A DNA stretch of 64,000 nucleotides from positions 1-64,000 of the forward strand of contig NZ_LFJJ01000006.1 in NCBI RefSeq assembly GCF_001189365.1, given 5' to 3'. Below are positions 38,086 to 47,952 of this stretch, in pieces. Both the position numbers and the translations under genes were made by a program. Source of the stretch: Candidatus Burkholderia verschuerenii (GTDB lineage: Bacteria; Pseudomonadota; Gammaproteobacteria; Burkholderiales; Burkholderiaceae). Each line of letters begins with the position of its first letter. The first letter of the stretch is position 1. A model generated the notes under the pieces. The model was not told the DNA's origin. It ran no database searches and was given only the letters and a program-made list of their open reading frames with translations.

Positions 38086-38912
38086 TTAGAGCCAGCGTTC
38101 CCAGACAGGCGTCGATCGTCCGGCAACGGCGGCAACTGACCGAGATCGACGCGCCCTTCGCCCGCACCGTGAAAGTCCGATCCGCGCGACGCCTCGAAAC
38201 CATAGCGGCGCGCGACATCGGCGTACTCGCGATACTGGTCCGGCGTGTGGCTGCCCGTGACGACCTCGATGGCTTTACCGCCCATCTGGATGAATTCGTC
38301 GAACAGCGCGGCGAACTCGACCGGCGTGTAATCGTAGCGACCCGGATGCGCGATGATCGGCTCGCCGCCCGCGTTGCGGATCCACTTCATGCAATCCACG
38401 AGTTTGGCCCAGCGATGCCCGACGAAGCCCAGCTTGCCGTCGCCGAGATAACGCGCGAACACTTCCGAGGTCGTCTTCGCGTAGCCCTGATCCACCAGAA
38501 ACCGCGCGAAATGCGTGCGCGAGATCATATCGGGATCGTCGGTGTAGCGCAGCGCGCCTTCGTATGCGCCCTGAATGCCGACCGCCGCCAGCGCCTCGCC
38601 GATCGCAACGCCCCGCGCCGCGCGACCGTTGCGCGTCGATTCGAGACCGCGTTGCAGCTCCTCGTTGTCCGGATCGATATTCATGCCGACGACGTGAACC
38701 GTGCGCCCGGCCCATGTCACCGAAATCTCGACGCCCGGCAGATAGCCCATGCCGAGCGCTCGCGCCGCTTCGCGCGCCTGATGCTGTCCGCCGAGCTGAT
38801 CGTGATCGGTCAGCGACCACAGCGTGACGCCGCCCGCATGCGCGCGCGGCGACATCGGCGGCGAAAACTGGCCGTCGGAAACGGTGGAGTGGCAGTGCAG
38901 ATCGGCGTTCAT
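38086..38912 (-). pseudogene. PHP-domain 3',5'-nucleoside bisphosphate phosphatase / RNase AM-like, frameshift in the last codons
   Basis: The protein starts MNADLHCHSTVSDGQFSP and shows PHP metal motifs: HCHS, LTDHDQLGG, GVEISVTW, AHPGRYD and GSDFHGAGEGR. Relatives end with TPVWERWL. Here PVWERWL and a TAA (38086-38088) lie in a shifted frame after PPLPDD, which fits a 1-nt deletion near 38114-38117. As read, the last eight residues are replaced and translation runs on for about 140 codons into the neighbouring YciO gene. The core is intact, so some activity may remain. Such enzymes remove pAp and trim RNA 5' ends. Confidence 0.75.
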
Positions 38913-38993
38913 CATCGGCATTCGCAGGTTCGTTACATTCTACTTTAACGGCATGACACGCCGCTTATGCAGATCGATCGCGCGAACCGTTTT

Positions 38994-39877
38994 TCAGGCG
39001 CAAAACGAGTCGATCAGTTCGGCGACGCGTTCCGGCTGATCGTGATGAACCATGTGTCCCGCGTCGCTCAGAAACGTCTCGCGCCAGTCGGGCATCGCTT
39101 CGAAACGCGCCTTGAATTCGGCGATCGGCACCTCGCCCGCGAGCCATTTGAGCGTCGGCGAATCCTCGGCTTCGACATGCAGCACCTTCGCCGTCACGCG
39201 CGACCAGCTCGCCATCATCTCGTCCAGTCGATACAGATCGGCGCCCGCAGCTTATGTGCCGGATCGGCGAGCAGATGGAAACGGCCGTCGCTTTCCTGAC
39301 GCGACCAGTGCTGCGCCAGAAACCGCGCCAGCGACATCGCGAGCCGCGGATTCGTCTTGATCAGCCACTCGGCGACGTCATCGAGCGTGGCGTAGCTGCG
39401 CAATTCGGGCGACGCGCGCAGTTCGTCGAGCCATTTGCCGATCCGCCCCGGCGCCTGCGATGCCCGCGCCGCCGCCAGCCCGAAGCCTTCCAGATCGACC
39501 ACGCGCCGCACCCGCTCCGGACGCCCGCCCGCGTACAGCAGCGAGACGTTCGCGCCCATGCTGTGCCCGACCAGATTCACCTCGCCGTGCGGCGCGTAGT
39601 GATCGAGCAGCGCGTCGAGATCGGCCAGATAGTCGTGAAAATAGTAGTGGCCACCGCCCTGCTTCGCGACCGGCCAGTCGGACAGGCCGAAACCGCGCGC
39701 ATCGGGCGCGAGCACCTGCCAGTCGCCGGCCAGCGCATCGACGACGAATTGGAACGACGCGGCGACGTCCATCCAGCCGTGCAGCATGAACAGCATCGGC
39801 GCGTCGGGAGGACCCCAGCGCCGCACATGCAGACGCACACCGCGCGCGTCGACGAACTCGGAGCGCGAATCTTTCAT
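38994..39877 (-). pseudogene. Alpha/beta hydrolase, single-base frameshift
   Basis: The N-terminal part (VRRWGPPDAPMLFMLHGWMDV ... nucleophile elbow VGHSMGANVSLLYAGG) runs to LLADPAHKLRAPI, after which the frame is lost. Inserting one base near 39236-39238 gives APILYRLDEMMASW and joins the C-terminal part, which contains the catalytic histidine region LSDAGHMVHHDQPERVAELI and ends at 38994. The catalytic Ser and His are thus in different frames. Without the lesion it would be a ~294-residue hydrolase of unknown substrate. Confidence 0.82.
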
Positions 39878-39916
39878 GGCTCGCCTTTCAGTCGAATAAA
39901 AAGAATGATCGTTCGA

Positions 39917-40802
39917 TTATAGCTTTTCGGCCGATTTTTGAGATGACGCGCGATCCGCTTCGTCGTCCAGTCCGGCCAGCGCGCGCAGTTCCGCTTCGTC
40001 GAATCCGGCGTCGCGACGCGCCTCGAAATTGAACGGGCCGCGCAGCTTCGGTGCGTGATACTGCGCCGCGAGCCGCGCGTAGGTCGGATGCGGATCGAGT
40101 TGCGCGCCGTCGCAGAGAAAGCGGAACCAGCGATTGCCGATCAGCACATGGCCGATTTCATCGCGCAGGATCACGTCGAGAATCGCCGCCGAGGCGTGAT
40201 CGCCCGCCTGCGCGAGCCGCTTGCGAATGGGCGGCGACGCGTCCAGACCGCGCGCCTCCAGCGTGCGCGGCACCAGCGCCATGCGCGCCAGCACGTCGTC
40301 GCGGGTGCGCTGCGCCATGTCCCAGAGGCCGTCGTGAGCGGGAAAATCGCCGTAAAACATGGCCGAATTCCGCGAGACGCGCCGTCAGCAGCGAAAAATG
40401 ATGCGCTTCTTCCGCCGCGACCCTGAGCCAGTCGAGATAGAACTCCGCGGGCATCGACGGGAAGCGCCACACGGCGTCGAGCGCCAGATTGATCGCGTTG
40501 AATTCGATGTGCGCGAACGCGTGCAGCAGCACCGCGCGGCCCGCGTCCGACTGCATGCTGCGACGCTTCAGCGACGACGGCGCGACGAGTTCCGGGCGCG
40601 CGGGCCGGCCGGGAAGATCGCCGGGTTCGCCGAGCGTGGCATCCGGCACGATGGCCGCGTCGCCTGCCAAAACGCCCGCGTACAACTCGCGCGCCCGCGC
40701 CGCCTTTTCCGCCGGATCGCGCAGGCGAAGGATTTCGAGCGCCGCGCGACGGGTGCAGACGCCTAGCGTGGCATGGTCGGACGGAGGCGAAACGTTCTGC
40801 AT
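39917..40802 (-). pseudogene. DUF455 ferritin-like protein, homopolymer frameshift
   Basis: ATG at 40802 (MQNVSPPSD). The DUF455 four-helix bundle with its metal-type motifs is visible: HAFAHIEFNAINLALDAVWRF and RVAAEEAHHFSLLTARL in the first frame, then YGDFPAHDGLWDMA and VILRDEIGHVLIGNRWF in the next. The frame breaks at 40354-40357, where the run AAAA (plus strand) should be AAA to read GHVYGDFPAHDG. The bundle is split. Family members are di-iron ferritin-like proteins of unclear function. Confidence 0.82.
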
Positions 40803-41237
40803 CAAACTTTCCCGAAAGCGGACGGCGCGACGGCGAAACGCCGCAAACAGCTAACATGGTAGTCGCGTCGAACGACACGAATCGCAACAATCGCGAGAAA
40901 CGCAACAATCGCAGCGATTGCGCGATGCGCAACGACACCGGACAACGCACGCAAGCGAAGCCGCGCATTTTAGCGCCGCCGCACGCGCCTTCCCGCCGCG
41001 ACGCGAGCGGTCATAAAAAATGGCCGATGTCAAGCGGCCGAACAGGGCAAGGAACTGCGTAAAACTCTTTGCGTGACAATTAGTTAAGCGAATTCGAAGG
41101 CGTTTCCCGAGGTTTTGAATGCACGACCCAGGTGTCAAATAGGTGCCTTGCCGTTGTAAACGTCATCGCCCTCCGTCGAACGAGAGCGATCGAACTGAAG
41201 GCATGACAAATCGAGTTGATGGCCGGTTTCTCCGCCG
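40803..41237. other. Intergenic region, no gene supported
   Basis: 435 bases between the DUF455 gene and the end of the IbrB-like gene. Near 40860-40920 the plus strand is unusually rich in AAC/ACG/CGA triplets (repeated CGCAACAATCGC-type units). No terminator, tRNA or insertion-sequence end was found. It may be acquired sequence belonging with the IbrB-like gene. Confidence 0.35.
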
Positions 41238-41861
41238 TCAATCCCACGATCGGGAATAGGGCTGCTTTTGGAACAGGTCGGGCAACCCGGAGACCTGTTT
41301 GAACCGGAACACCTCTTCCGGGTCCATTCCCAGCTCCTTTGCAATGTCGGCATCGCTCCAACCAGCCCGAAGCAGTGAGACGACGATATCCGTCATCGGG
41401 GCAACACCATGAATGCCACGGGCGCGGTTGTGCCGGATGGTTGACGCGATCCGATCCGTCTGGTCCGCACGCGCGGCCCGGATCGTCACGACCGGTAAAA
41501 AGCCATGAAGCCGTCGCTTGATGGCAGCGGACCGACTCCCGACCCTGTGTCGATGAAATCCATCGACGATTTCATATCGGTGACCATCGATCTGATGCAC
41601 GACAATGGGTTGTGTGAACCCATCGGCCTCGACGGACAGGGTCAGCAACTTCATCTCGGGCGGAGCAACCGTGTTGGGGTTGTACTCATTGCCCTGCACC
41701 TCATCACCCGGCACCCATTGAACGCAATCCGTAGGCTCGTCCGCAAACGGGCTATGCTCATGCAAATGCTGGCGGATCCCGTTGATCGCCGCCACGCGGC
41801 GGGCGAGTGGAAGATGGTCCAGGCGCTGGAACAGTGCCTCGGCCTCCCGGATCAATTGCAT
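41238..41861 (-). CDS. ParB-N-terminal-domain protein of the IbrB type
   Basis: 207 residues. A ParB-like nuclease/NTP-binding domain (QGNEYNPNTVAPPEMKLLTLSVEADGFTQPIVV, split by turns, then YEIVDGFHRHRVG and DRIASTIRHNRARG with its Arg/His signature) is followed by a helix-turn-helix-like part (LLRAGWSDADIAKELGMDPEEVFRFKQVSGL). It resembles IbrB of E. coli, normally encoded after ibrA (a PAPS-reductase-like protein); no ibrA is present. The ATG is created at the junction with the truncated aldolase gene, so a few N-terminal residues and the native start may be missing. Probably carried by mobile DNA. Confidence 0.75.
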   Translation of the reverse strand: MQLIREAEALFQRLDHLPLARRVAAINGIRQHLHEHSPFADEPTDCVQWVPGDEVQGNEYNPNTVAPPEMKLLTLSVEADGFTQPIVVHQIDGHRYEIVDGFHRHRVGSRSAAIKRRLHGFLPVVTIRAARADQTDRIASTIRHNRARGIHGVAPMTDIVVSLLRAGWSDADIAKELGMDPEEVFRFKQVSGLPDLFQKQPYSRSWD

Positions 41862-42567
41862 CTTCCTTGTCCAGCACGCGCTTCATCTCCTCGAAGTGAG
41901 CGATGGAGAAATCCACGATGCCTTCCCAGTCGCGCGCGGTCTTTTCGGCGACTTCCGGCGACAGCACCTTGAGCGGCTGACCCGTCGCATACGCGATGCT
42001 CAGAATCTGGCACGCGCGCTCCAGCGTGTACATGTCGTCGAACGCTTCGCCGATGCTCGACGACGTCACCATCACGCCGTGATTGCCCATCATCAGACGC
42101 GACTTGTCGCCGAGCGTGGCGACCAGGCGCGCGCCTTCGGCGGCGGTATCGGCCATGCCGCCGAATTCGTTGTCGAACGCCAAGCGATTGAAATAGCGCG
42201 CCGTGTTCTGCTCGATCGGCTTGATCTCCGGATCCTTCAGGCAGGCGATCGCCGTCGCATGCACCGGATGCAGATGCATCGCCACGCGGATATGCGGCGC
42301 GCGCCGGTGAATCTGTCCGTGAATCGCCCACGCGGTCGCATCGATATCCTTGCGGCCGGCGAGTTCCTCGCCATCGTCGGCATCGAGCAGCAGCAGGTCG
42401 CTCGCCCGGATGCGCGAGAAGTGCACCCACTTGGGGTTCATCAGAAACTTGCGTCCGTCGGGCGAAACGGCCGCGCTGAAGTGATTGGCTACGGCCTCGT
42501 GCATGCCCAGTTTGGCGAAGCATCGAAACGCGGCAGCGAGGTCGACTCGAAGCTGGCGCTCATCCAT
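41858..42567 (-). pseudogene. Class II aldolase/adducin family protein, 3' end lost at a junction
   Basis: From ATG 42567 (MDERQLRVDLAAAFRCFAKLGMHE) the aldolase fold is well conserved: VANHFSAAVSPDGRKFLMNP, zinc ligands in MHLHPVHATAIA and GNHGVMVT, and HFEEMKRVLDKED near the end. At about 41858 the text switches abruptly into the 5' end of the IbrB-like gene, out of frame, and adds the unrelated tail AIDPGGRGTVPAPG to 41758. Only a few native residues seem lost, so the enzyme core may survive. It belongs to the minus-strand transporter cluster. Confidence 0.75.
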
Positions 42568-42635
42568 TTGCAAAGCTCTCTACGTTAGATTGATCGAAAC
42601 ACTCAAGCAGCCGTTTTGCCGCGCGGCTGCAGAGT

Positions 42636-44381
42636 CTAAAGCACGAGGAACAGCAAGCTCACGACACACAGCACGACTGTCGATGCCGCTGCGAGCGTCG
42701 GCGTGACCTGCAGCAGAATGTCGGTCCACAGTTGCTTGGGCAGCGTCGTCTTGATGCCGCCGCCGATAAACAGCGCAACCGTCAATTCTTCGAACGATGT
42801 CAGGAAGCCGATCACGAAGCCCGCGATCAGGCCGTTCTTCACCGAAGGCAGCGTGATGCGACGAAGCACCTGCACGCGATTCGCGCCGAGCGTGCCGGCC
42901 GCGTGATCGAGCGCCCAGTCGTGGCCGCGAAACGTCGTGAGCAGAATGACGAAGACGATCGGCATCGCGATCACCACATGGCCGATGACGATGCCGAGGT
43001 TCGTCGCCACCAGCCCGATCCGCGCTCACAGATAGAACAGCACGATCGCGGTGACGATGCTGGGCACGATCATCGGCAACAGGAACAGCAGGAACAGCGC
43101 ACCCGTGCCGCGCGATTTGGAACGCGCGATGCCGAGCGCGGCCATCGTCGCGATAACGGCGGTGAAGAACGCAGCGAGCAGGCCGATGCCGAACGAACGC
43201 AGTGTCACGCCGATCCATAGCGTCGAATCGAAATACTGCACGAACCAGCGCAGGCTGAAGCCCTTCGGCGGAAACGACAGGAACGTGTCGGCGGTGAAGG
43301 CCATCGGCACGATTGCGACGATGGGGAAGAGCAGCACCGCGATCAGCAGCCACGAATAGATCGCGGGCGGACTCACGCGCACGGCCGGGCGCACATACTT
43401 GTCCCACGGCGCGAGCACTTGCGAGCACGCGAAGCCCAGACCATTGACGATCGCATTGCCGAGCGTGCGCATATGCCGATGATGCGCGGGCCGCTTCGAT
43501 TCGCGATCGTCGACGAGCGAAGCCATGCCGAACACGAGGTTATAGAGAAAGCAGCTCACGAACGCCGATATCACCAGCACGACGGCGAGCGCACTGCCGA
43601 GCTGCCAGTTCTGCAATTCGTTGATCTGCACGATTATGAGCTGACCGAGCATCATCTCGCGCGGACTGCCGAGCAGCGTCGGCGTGATGAAGAAGCCCAG
43701 CGCGCTGATGAACACCAGCAGGCCGGCCGCCGCGACGCCGCGCATCGACGAGACGAAGAAGATGCGTCAGAACACTTGCGCGCGATCGCCGCTGAGCGTG
43801 GCCGCCGCCAGCGATACGCGTTTGTCGATCTGATTCATCACCGGCAACATGGTGACCACCGCGAGCGGCAACAACGTATGCGCCATTGCGAAGATCACCG
43901 ACGGACGATTGAACAGCAACTGATCGCCGCCCGCGATGCCGAGCATCTTCAGCGCATCCGCGACGATGCCGTTGCGCCCGAGCAGCACGAGCCACGCGAA
44001 GTTCTTTACCAGCGTGCTGGTCCAGAACGCGAGCAGCACCAGCAAGGACACGCCTTGCTGCGTGCGCCTGGACAAACCCGAGAGCCAGTAGGCGAGCGGA
44101 TAGCCGAGCGCGAGACACCATGCCGTCGTTTGCAGCGCGATGGAAAACGTCGTCAGCAACACGCGCTGATACACGCTCGGCCCGAAAAAGCGCGCGAACG
44201 CGGACATCGAAAACGCATCGGTACCGTTTTGCACCACCGACAGCGACAACAACTTCAGCGATGGAAACACCAGGAACGCGAGCAGAAACAGCGCGCCCGG
44301 CGCCGCCAGCCAGAGCGGACCCAAAGCAATGCGTTTGCGCGGCGCTGCGGCAGCGCCCTGACTGGCGGGTGTGGCGTTCAT
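42636..44381 (-). pseudogene. Fused two-domain ABC transporter permease, two in-frame stops
   Basis: About 580 codons in one frame encode two permease domains in a single chain. Domain 1: LGPLWLAAPGALFLLAFLV, then LLVFISALGFFITPTLLGSPREM. Domain 2: FPPKGFSLRWFVQYFDS, then the EAA-type loop ITLPSVKNGLIAGFVIGFL. The frame is cut by TGA at 43767-43769 (AQVF*RIFF, where relatives have Trp, so TGG to TGA) and TGA at 43026-43028 (VLFYL*ARIG). The final TAG at 42636-42638 may be a third nonsense codon, since 11 more sense codons follow. It would pair with the nearby ATPase and binding protein. The start overlaps the LLM gene stop (ATGA). Confidence 0.82.
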
Positions 44382-45718
44382 CGATCGTTCCGTGCGTGGC
44401 GATTGACGGGGCGCGACAGCCCCAGATTGTCGCGCAGCGTGCTGCCGCTATATTCCTTGCGATAGCTGCCGCGACGTTGCAATTCCGGCACGACATGCGC
44501 GACGAAATCCTGCATGTCGTTTGGCAGCACATGGAAGGCCAGCATGAAGCCATCGGCGGCGCGCGTGTCGATCCACTCTTCCATATGATCGGCGATGATC
44601 TCCGGCGTGCCGCACAGCGTGACCTTGCCGCGCTCGTAGCTTGTATAGAGCTGACGCAGCGTGAGATTCTGCTCGCGGATCATCGTGACGATCTGGTTGA
44701 AGTAGGCCTGATGGAAGTTGGCCTTCTGCGGAATCAGATGTTCGGGGATCGGTTCGTCGAGCGGCAGGTTCGAAACATCGAGTTCGAGGTCCGCGCCCAG
44801 ACGCATGCGCCCCACATCGGGATGAATCAGGCTTTGCAGTTCGGCGTATTTGTCTTCCGCTTCCGCGACGCTCCTGCCGACCATCACGGAGAGACCGGTG
44901 AGAATCTTCATCTCGTCGGGCGAGCGGCCGAACGCGGGCATCCGGCCCTTGAGATCGGCATAGAAGCGTTGCGACTTTTCGAGCGTCGGATCGGACGAAA
45001 ACACCACTTCCGCCGTTTCCGCCGCGAACGACTTGCCGTCTTCCGGCGAACCCGCCTGAATCACCACGGGCCGTCCCTGCGGCATGCGCTTGATATTGAG
45101 CGCACCGTACACCGTGAAGTACTTGCCCTGATGATCCGTCACATGCATCTTCGACGGCTCGAAGACCTTGCTCTGTTCCTTGTCGTCGACGAAAGTATCG
45201 TCTTCCCAGGTGTCCCACAGCTTCGACACCACATCGAAGAACTCGCGTGCCCGCGCATAACGCTGATCGTGCGGCGGCAGTTTGTCGAGGCCGAAGTTGC
45301 GCGCGGCGAAATCGTTCGCAGACGTCACCACGTTCCAGCCCGCGCGGCCATGCGAAATATGATCGAGCGAGGCGAACAGACGCGCGATGTTGTACGGCTC
45401 GTAGAAACTGGTCGATGCCGTCGCGCCGAGTCCGATGTCCTGCGTCGCGCCGGCCAGCGCGGACAGCAGCGTGATCGGCTCGAAGCAGTTCATGAAGTGC
45501 GGATAGCGCGAATACGCATCGAGCTTTTCGGTGCGCGCGGCGGGCGAATCGGCGATGAAGAACAGATCCATCAGGCCCGATTCCGCGAGTTGCGCGAGAC
45601 CGCGAAAATACTCGATATCCGTCGATGCACCCTTGGGCGCGGTGGACTTGAGCCACGAAGCCGGATGCGAGCCGGTCGCGTGCACCAGCACGCCCAGCGC
45701 CATGTGTCGATCAGCCAT
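44378..45718 (-). CDS. FMN-dependent LLM-class monooxygenase (NtaA/SnaA/DszA family)
   Basis: 446 residues. TIM-barrel flavin monooxygenase using FMNH2 from a partner reductase; the family cleaves nitrilotriacetate, dibenzothiophene sulfone and similar small organics. Visible: FFIADSPAAR, YNIARLFASLDHISHGRAGWNVVTS (split by the FMN-phosphate site), KVFEPSKMHVTDHQGKYF and PQGRPVVIQAGSPEDGKSFAA. It lies between a binding-protein gene and a permease gene, so it probably acts on the imported compound. No reductase gene is seen nearby. This is one of the few intact genes of the cluster. Confidence 0.85.
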   Translation of the reverse strand: MADRHMALGVLVHATGSHPASWLKSTAPKGASTDIEYFRGLAQLAESGLMDLFFIADSPAARTEKLDAYSRYPHFMNCFEPITLLSALAGATQDIGLGATASTSFYEPYNIARLFASLDHISHGRAGWNVVTSANDFAARNFGLDKLPPHDQRYARAREFFDVVSKLWDTWEDDTFVDDKEQSKVFEPSKMHVTDHQGKYFTVYGALNIKRMPQGRPVVIQAGSPEDGKSFAAETAEVVFSSDPTLEKSQRFYADLKGRMPAFGRSPDEMKILTGLSVMVGRSVAEAEDKYAELQSLIHPDVGRMRLGADLELDVSNLPLDEPIPEHLIPQKANFHQAYFNQIVTMIREQNLTLRQLYTSYERGKVTLCGTPEIIADHMEEWIDTRAADGFMLAFHVLPNDMQDFVAHVVPELQRRGSYRKEYSGSTLRDNLGLSRPVNRHARNDR

Positions 45719-45751
45719 GTTGCCGCGTCTCCTGTCGATGAGTCGTAGGTG

Positions 45752-46771
45752 TTACGCGTTGAGCAGCCATTCCTGGAACTTCTCGTTCGCGGAATCGAAG
45801 TTCTTGCCCCACCACGCGTTGTCGCGGCGTTGCAGGCGTTCGAGATTCTTCGGATACGTCGGCAGCAGTTCGGCGCGCTTCGGATCGATCAGCTTGTAGG
45901 TGTCGTTGTTGCTCGGGCCGTTGGCGATCAGGCTCGAGTACTGCGCCTGCTTGAGCTTGGTCGTGCCGGCCGGAATCGACCAGCCGTCGACGTTATAGGT
46001 GCCTTCCCAGACGATCTTCACCGGCGCGCCCGCCGTGATCGCGGCGAGTGCGCGCGCGTTCCACGTATCGGACAGATCGACTTCGCCGCTTTGCAGAAGC
46101 TGCGTGTTCTGCGCGCCGTTGGCCCACCACACGTTGATGTTCTTGCGAATCTTGTCGAGCGACTTGAGCGCGCGATCGACGTCGATCGGATACAGGTCCT
46201 TCGGCGCGACGCCATCGGCGAGCAGCGCGTTTTCGAGCAGACCGATTGGCGAACGATACAGACCGCGACGGCCCGGAAACTTCGCCGTGTCCCAGTAATC
46301 GCGCCAGCCGGTCGGCGTTGCCTTCGCGAAGTGATCGCTGCGATACGCCATCACCACGCCGTAGATCGAGAAGCCGAACCAGTTGTTGGTCAGCATGCCG
46401 GGCAGGATGCCCTTCGCATCGCTCGATGCGATGTCGAGCGGCGCGAGATAGTTTTTTTTTTTCGTGTCGCTCAGGCGCAGCACGTTGTCGGGCGTCACCA
46501 TCGCGACGTCCCAGATATGCGAGCCGGAATCGACGGAGAGCTTGAATTGCGTGGTCGGATCGGATTCGTGCGCGACGTTGACGATGCGAATGCCCGTCTC
46601 TTTCTCGAACGGATCGTAGAACGCGGTGCGCATCACCGGGCCGAGCGCGCCGCCGTTATCGGCGACCGTCAGCGTGTCGGCGGCGTTGGCGCGTTGCGTC
46701 CAGATCATCGGAAAACCGAGCGCGAGGCCGGCGGCGCCCGTGGTCTTGATGAACTGCCTGCGGCTTTGCAT
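45752..46771 (-). CDS. ABC transporter periplasmic binding protein (polyamine/opine-like), Tat signal
   Basis: 339 residues from ATG 46771 (a GTG at 46786 would add five). The twin-arginine motif MQSRRQFIKTTGAAGLALG suggests export by Tat. The mature part follows the PotD-like family: TVADNGGALGPVMRTAFYDPFEKETG, NWFGFSIYGVVMAYRSDHFAK, WDTAKFPGRRGLYRSP and a late GAPVKIVWEG. The frame contains an uninterrupted A11 run (Lys-Lys-Lys-Asn) at 46452-46462. It should feed the fused permease. Ligand unknown. Confidence 0.82.
   Translation of the reverse strand: MQSRRQFIKTTGAAGLALGFPMIWTQRANAADTLTVADNGGALGPVMRTAFYDPFEKETGIRIVNVAHESDPTTQFKLSVDSGSHIWDVAMVTPDNVLRLSDTKKKNYLAPLDIASSDAKGILPGMLTNNWFGFSIYGVVMAYRSDHFAKATPTGWRDYWDTAKFPGRRGLYRSPIGLLENALLADGVAPKDLYPIDVDRALKSLDKIRKNINVWWANGAQNTQLLQSGEVDLSDTWNARALAAITAGAPVKIVWEGTYNVDGWSIPAGTTKLKQAQYSSLIANGPSNNDTYKLIDPKRAELLPTYPKNLERLQRRDNAWWGKNFDSANEKFQEWLLNA
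46452..46462. repeat. Homopolymer T11 (A11 on the coding strand) in the binding-protein gene
   Basis: Eleven consecutive T on plus inside a GC-rich gene, coding LysLysLysAsn on minus. The frame is open at this length; a one-base change would abolish the protein. Confidence 0.95.
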
Positions 46772-46842
46772 GTTGCTTGAACTCACGCTCGTTTCTCCGG
46801 GGTGTGGTGTAGATGAATGTTTTCTGAATGTTCTAAATGTTC

Positions 46843-47952
46843 TTAGTGATCGAGCAGCAGCGCGTGTTCGGGCTGCCAGCGCAGCGACACGACATCGCCG
46901 ATATCACGCACGGTCGTGCCGGCCATCTGTCGCACGGTGAGCAGCGCGCCGCTCGGCAATTCGACGATCAGACGCGTTTCCGAGCCGCCATAAATGCGCT
47001 CGATGACGCGGCCGCGCACGAAGCCGTTCACGCCGTCGTCGATACGAATGTGTTCGGGCCGCACGATCAGCATCGCTTCGGCCGATGTCGCGGCGGCGCT
47101 CGTCGCGGCATCGCGCGAAAGGGGAATCGCGCCGTCGGGCGTGACGAGCATGCTGTCGCGATCGGCTCGGCCGCGCAGCTTGTTCGACACGTCGATAAAG
47201 TCCGCCACGAAGGCGCTGCGCGGCGTTTCATAAATGGCCTGCGGCGTGCCGATCTGCTCGATGCGCCCGGCGTTCATGAGGCACACGCGATCGGACAGCG
47301 CCAGCGCTTCTTCCTGATCGTGCGTGACGAAGATGATGGTTGCGCCCGTTTCGCGATGGATGCGCTTGATCTCCATCTGCATGTTCTCGCGCAACTTGCG
47401 ATCGAGCGCGGACAGCGATCCGTCCATCAGGATCAGCGACGGCTGATACACGAGCGCGCGCGCCAGTGCGACGCGCTGCTGCTGGCCGCCGGAGAGTTCG
47501 CGCGGAAAGCGTTCGCCGAAGGTCGCGAGGCGCACCATTTCGAGCGCGTGCATCACGCGGCGCTTCACTTCCTGCGCGCCGACACGACGCATCTGCAGCG
47601 GAAAGGCGATGTTCTCGAACACCGTCAGATGCCCGAACAATGCGTAGTTCTGAAACACCACGCCGATATCGCGCTCGTGCACCAGGGCATGCGTACGGTC
47701 TTTCGCGTCGATGAAGAGCTTGCCCGCGGTCGGCTCGACGAGGCCGCAAACGATCTGCAACAGCGTGGTCTTGCCCGAACCCGATGGCCCGAGCAGCGTC
47801 AGCAGTTCGCCGGTGCGCACGGAAAGGTCCATCGGATGCAGCGCGACGGTCTCGCCGTAATGCTTCGACAGGCCTTCGGTGCGCATCTTGACGGTTGACG
47901 ATGGCGCAGACGCGCTCGGCATGACTTCGGCGACACGAGCCAGCTTATCCAT
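46843..47952 (-). CDS. ABC transporter ATP-binding protein (PotA-like), Walker B glutamate replaced
   Basis: 369 residues from ATG 47952. Walker A LLGPSGSGKTTLL, Q-loop VVFQNYALFGHLTV, signature LSGGQQQRVALARAL and H-loop FVTHDQEEALALSD are present, and a TOBE domain follows (to 46843). Walker B reads LILMDGSLSALD: the catalytic glutamate and following proline of the usual MDEP are Gly-Ser. Loss of this Glu abolishes ATP hydrolysis in well-studied ABC ATPases, so the protein may be inactive despite an open frame. It is first in the minus-strand cluster. Confidence 0.85.
   Translation of the reverse strand: MDKLARVAEVMPSASAPSSTVKMRTEGLSKHYGETVALHPMDLSVRTGELLTLLGPSGSGKTTLLQIVCGLVEPTAGKLFIDAKDRTHALVHERDIGVVFQNYALFGHLTVFENIAFPLQMRRVGAQEVKRRVMHALEMVRLATFGERFPRELSGGQQQRVALARALVYQPSLILMDGSLSALDRKLRENMQMEIKRIHRETGATIIFVTHDQEEALALSDRVCLMNAGRIEQIGTPQAIYETPRSAFVADFIDVSNKLRGRADRDSMLVTPDGAIPLSRDAATSAAATSAEAMLIVRPEHIRIDDGVNGFVRGRVIERIYGGSETRLIVELPSGALLTVRQMAGTTVRDIGDVVSLRWQPEHALLLDH

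Noticed and set aside
37680-38921. Genuine fusion of the PHP phosphoesterase with a C-terminal extension
   Set aside because: The extension overlaps the YciO gene in another frame and the normal PHP ending is still visible one base out of frame, so a frameshift is simpler.
40856-41062. Short plus-strand open frame rich in Asn/Arg
   Set aside because: Low-complexity repeats of AAC/CGA triplets, no ribosome site and no family resemblance.
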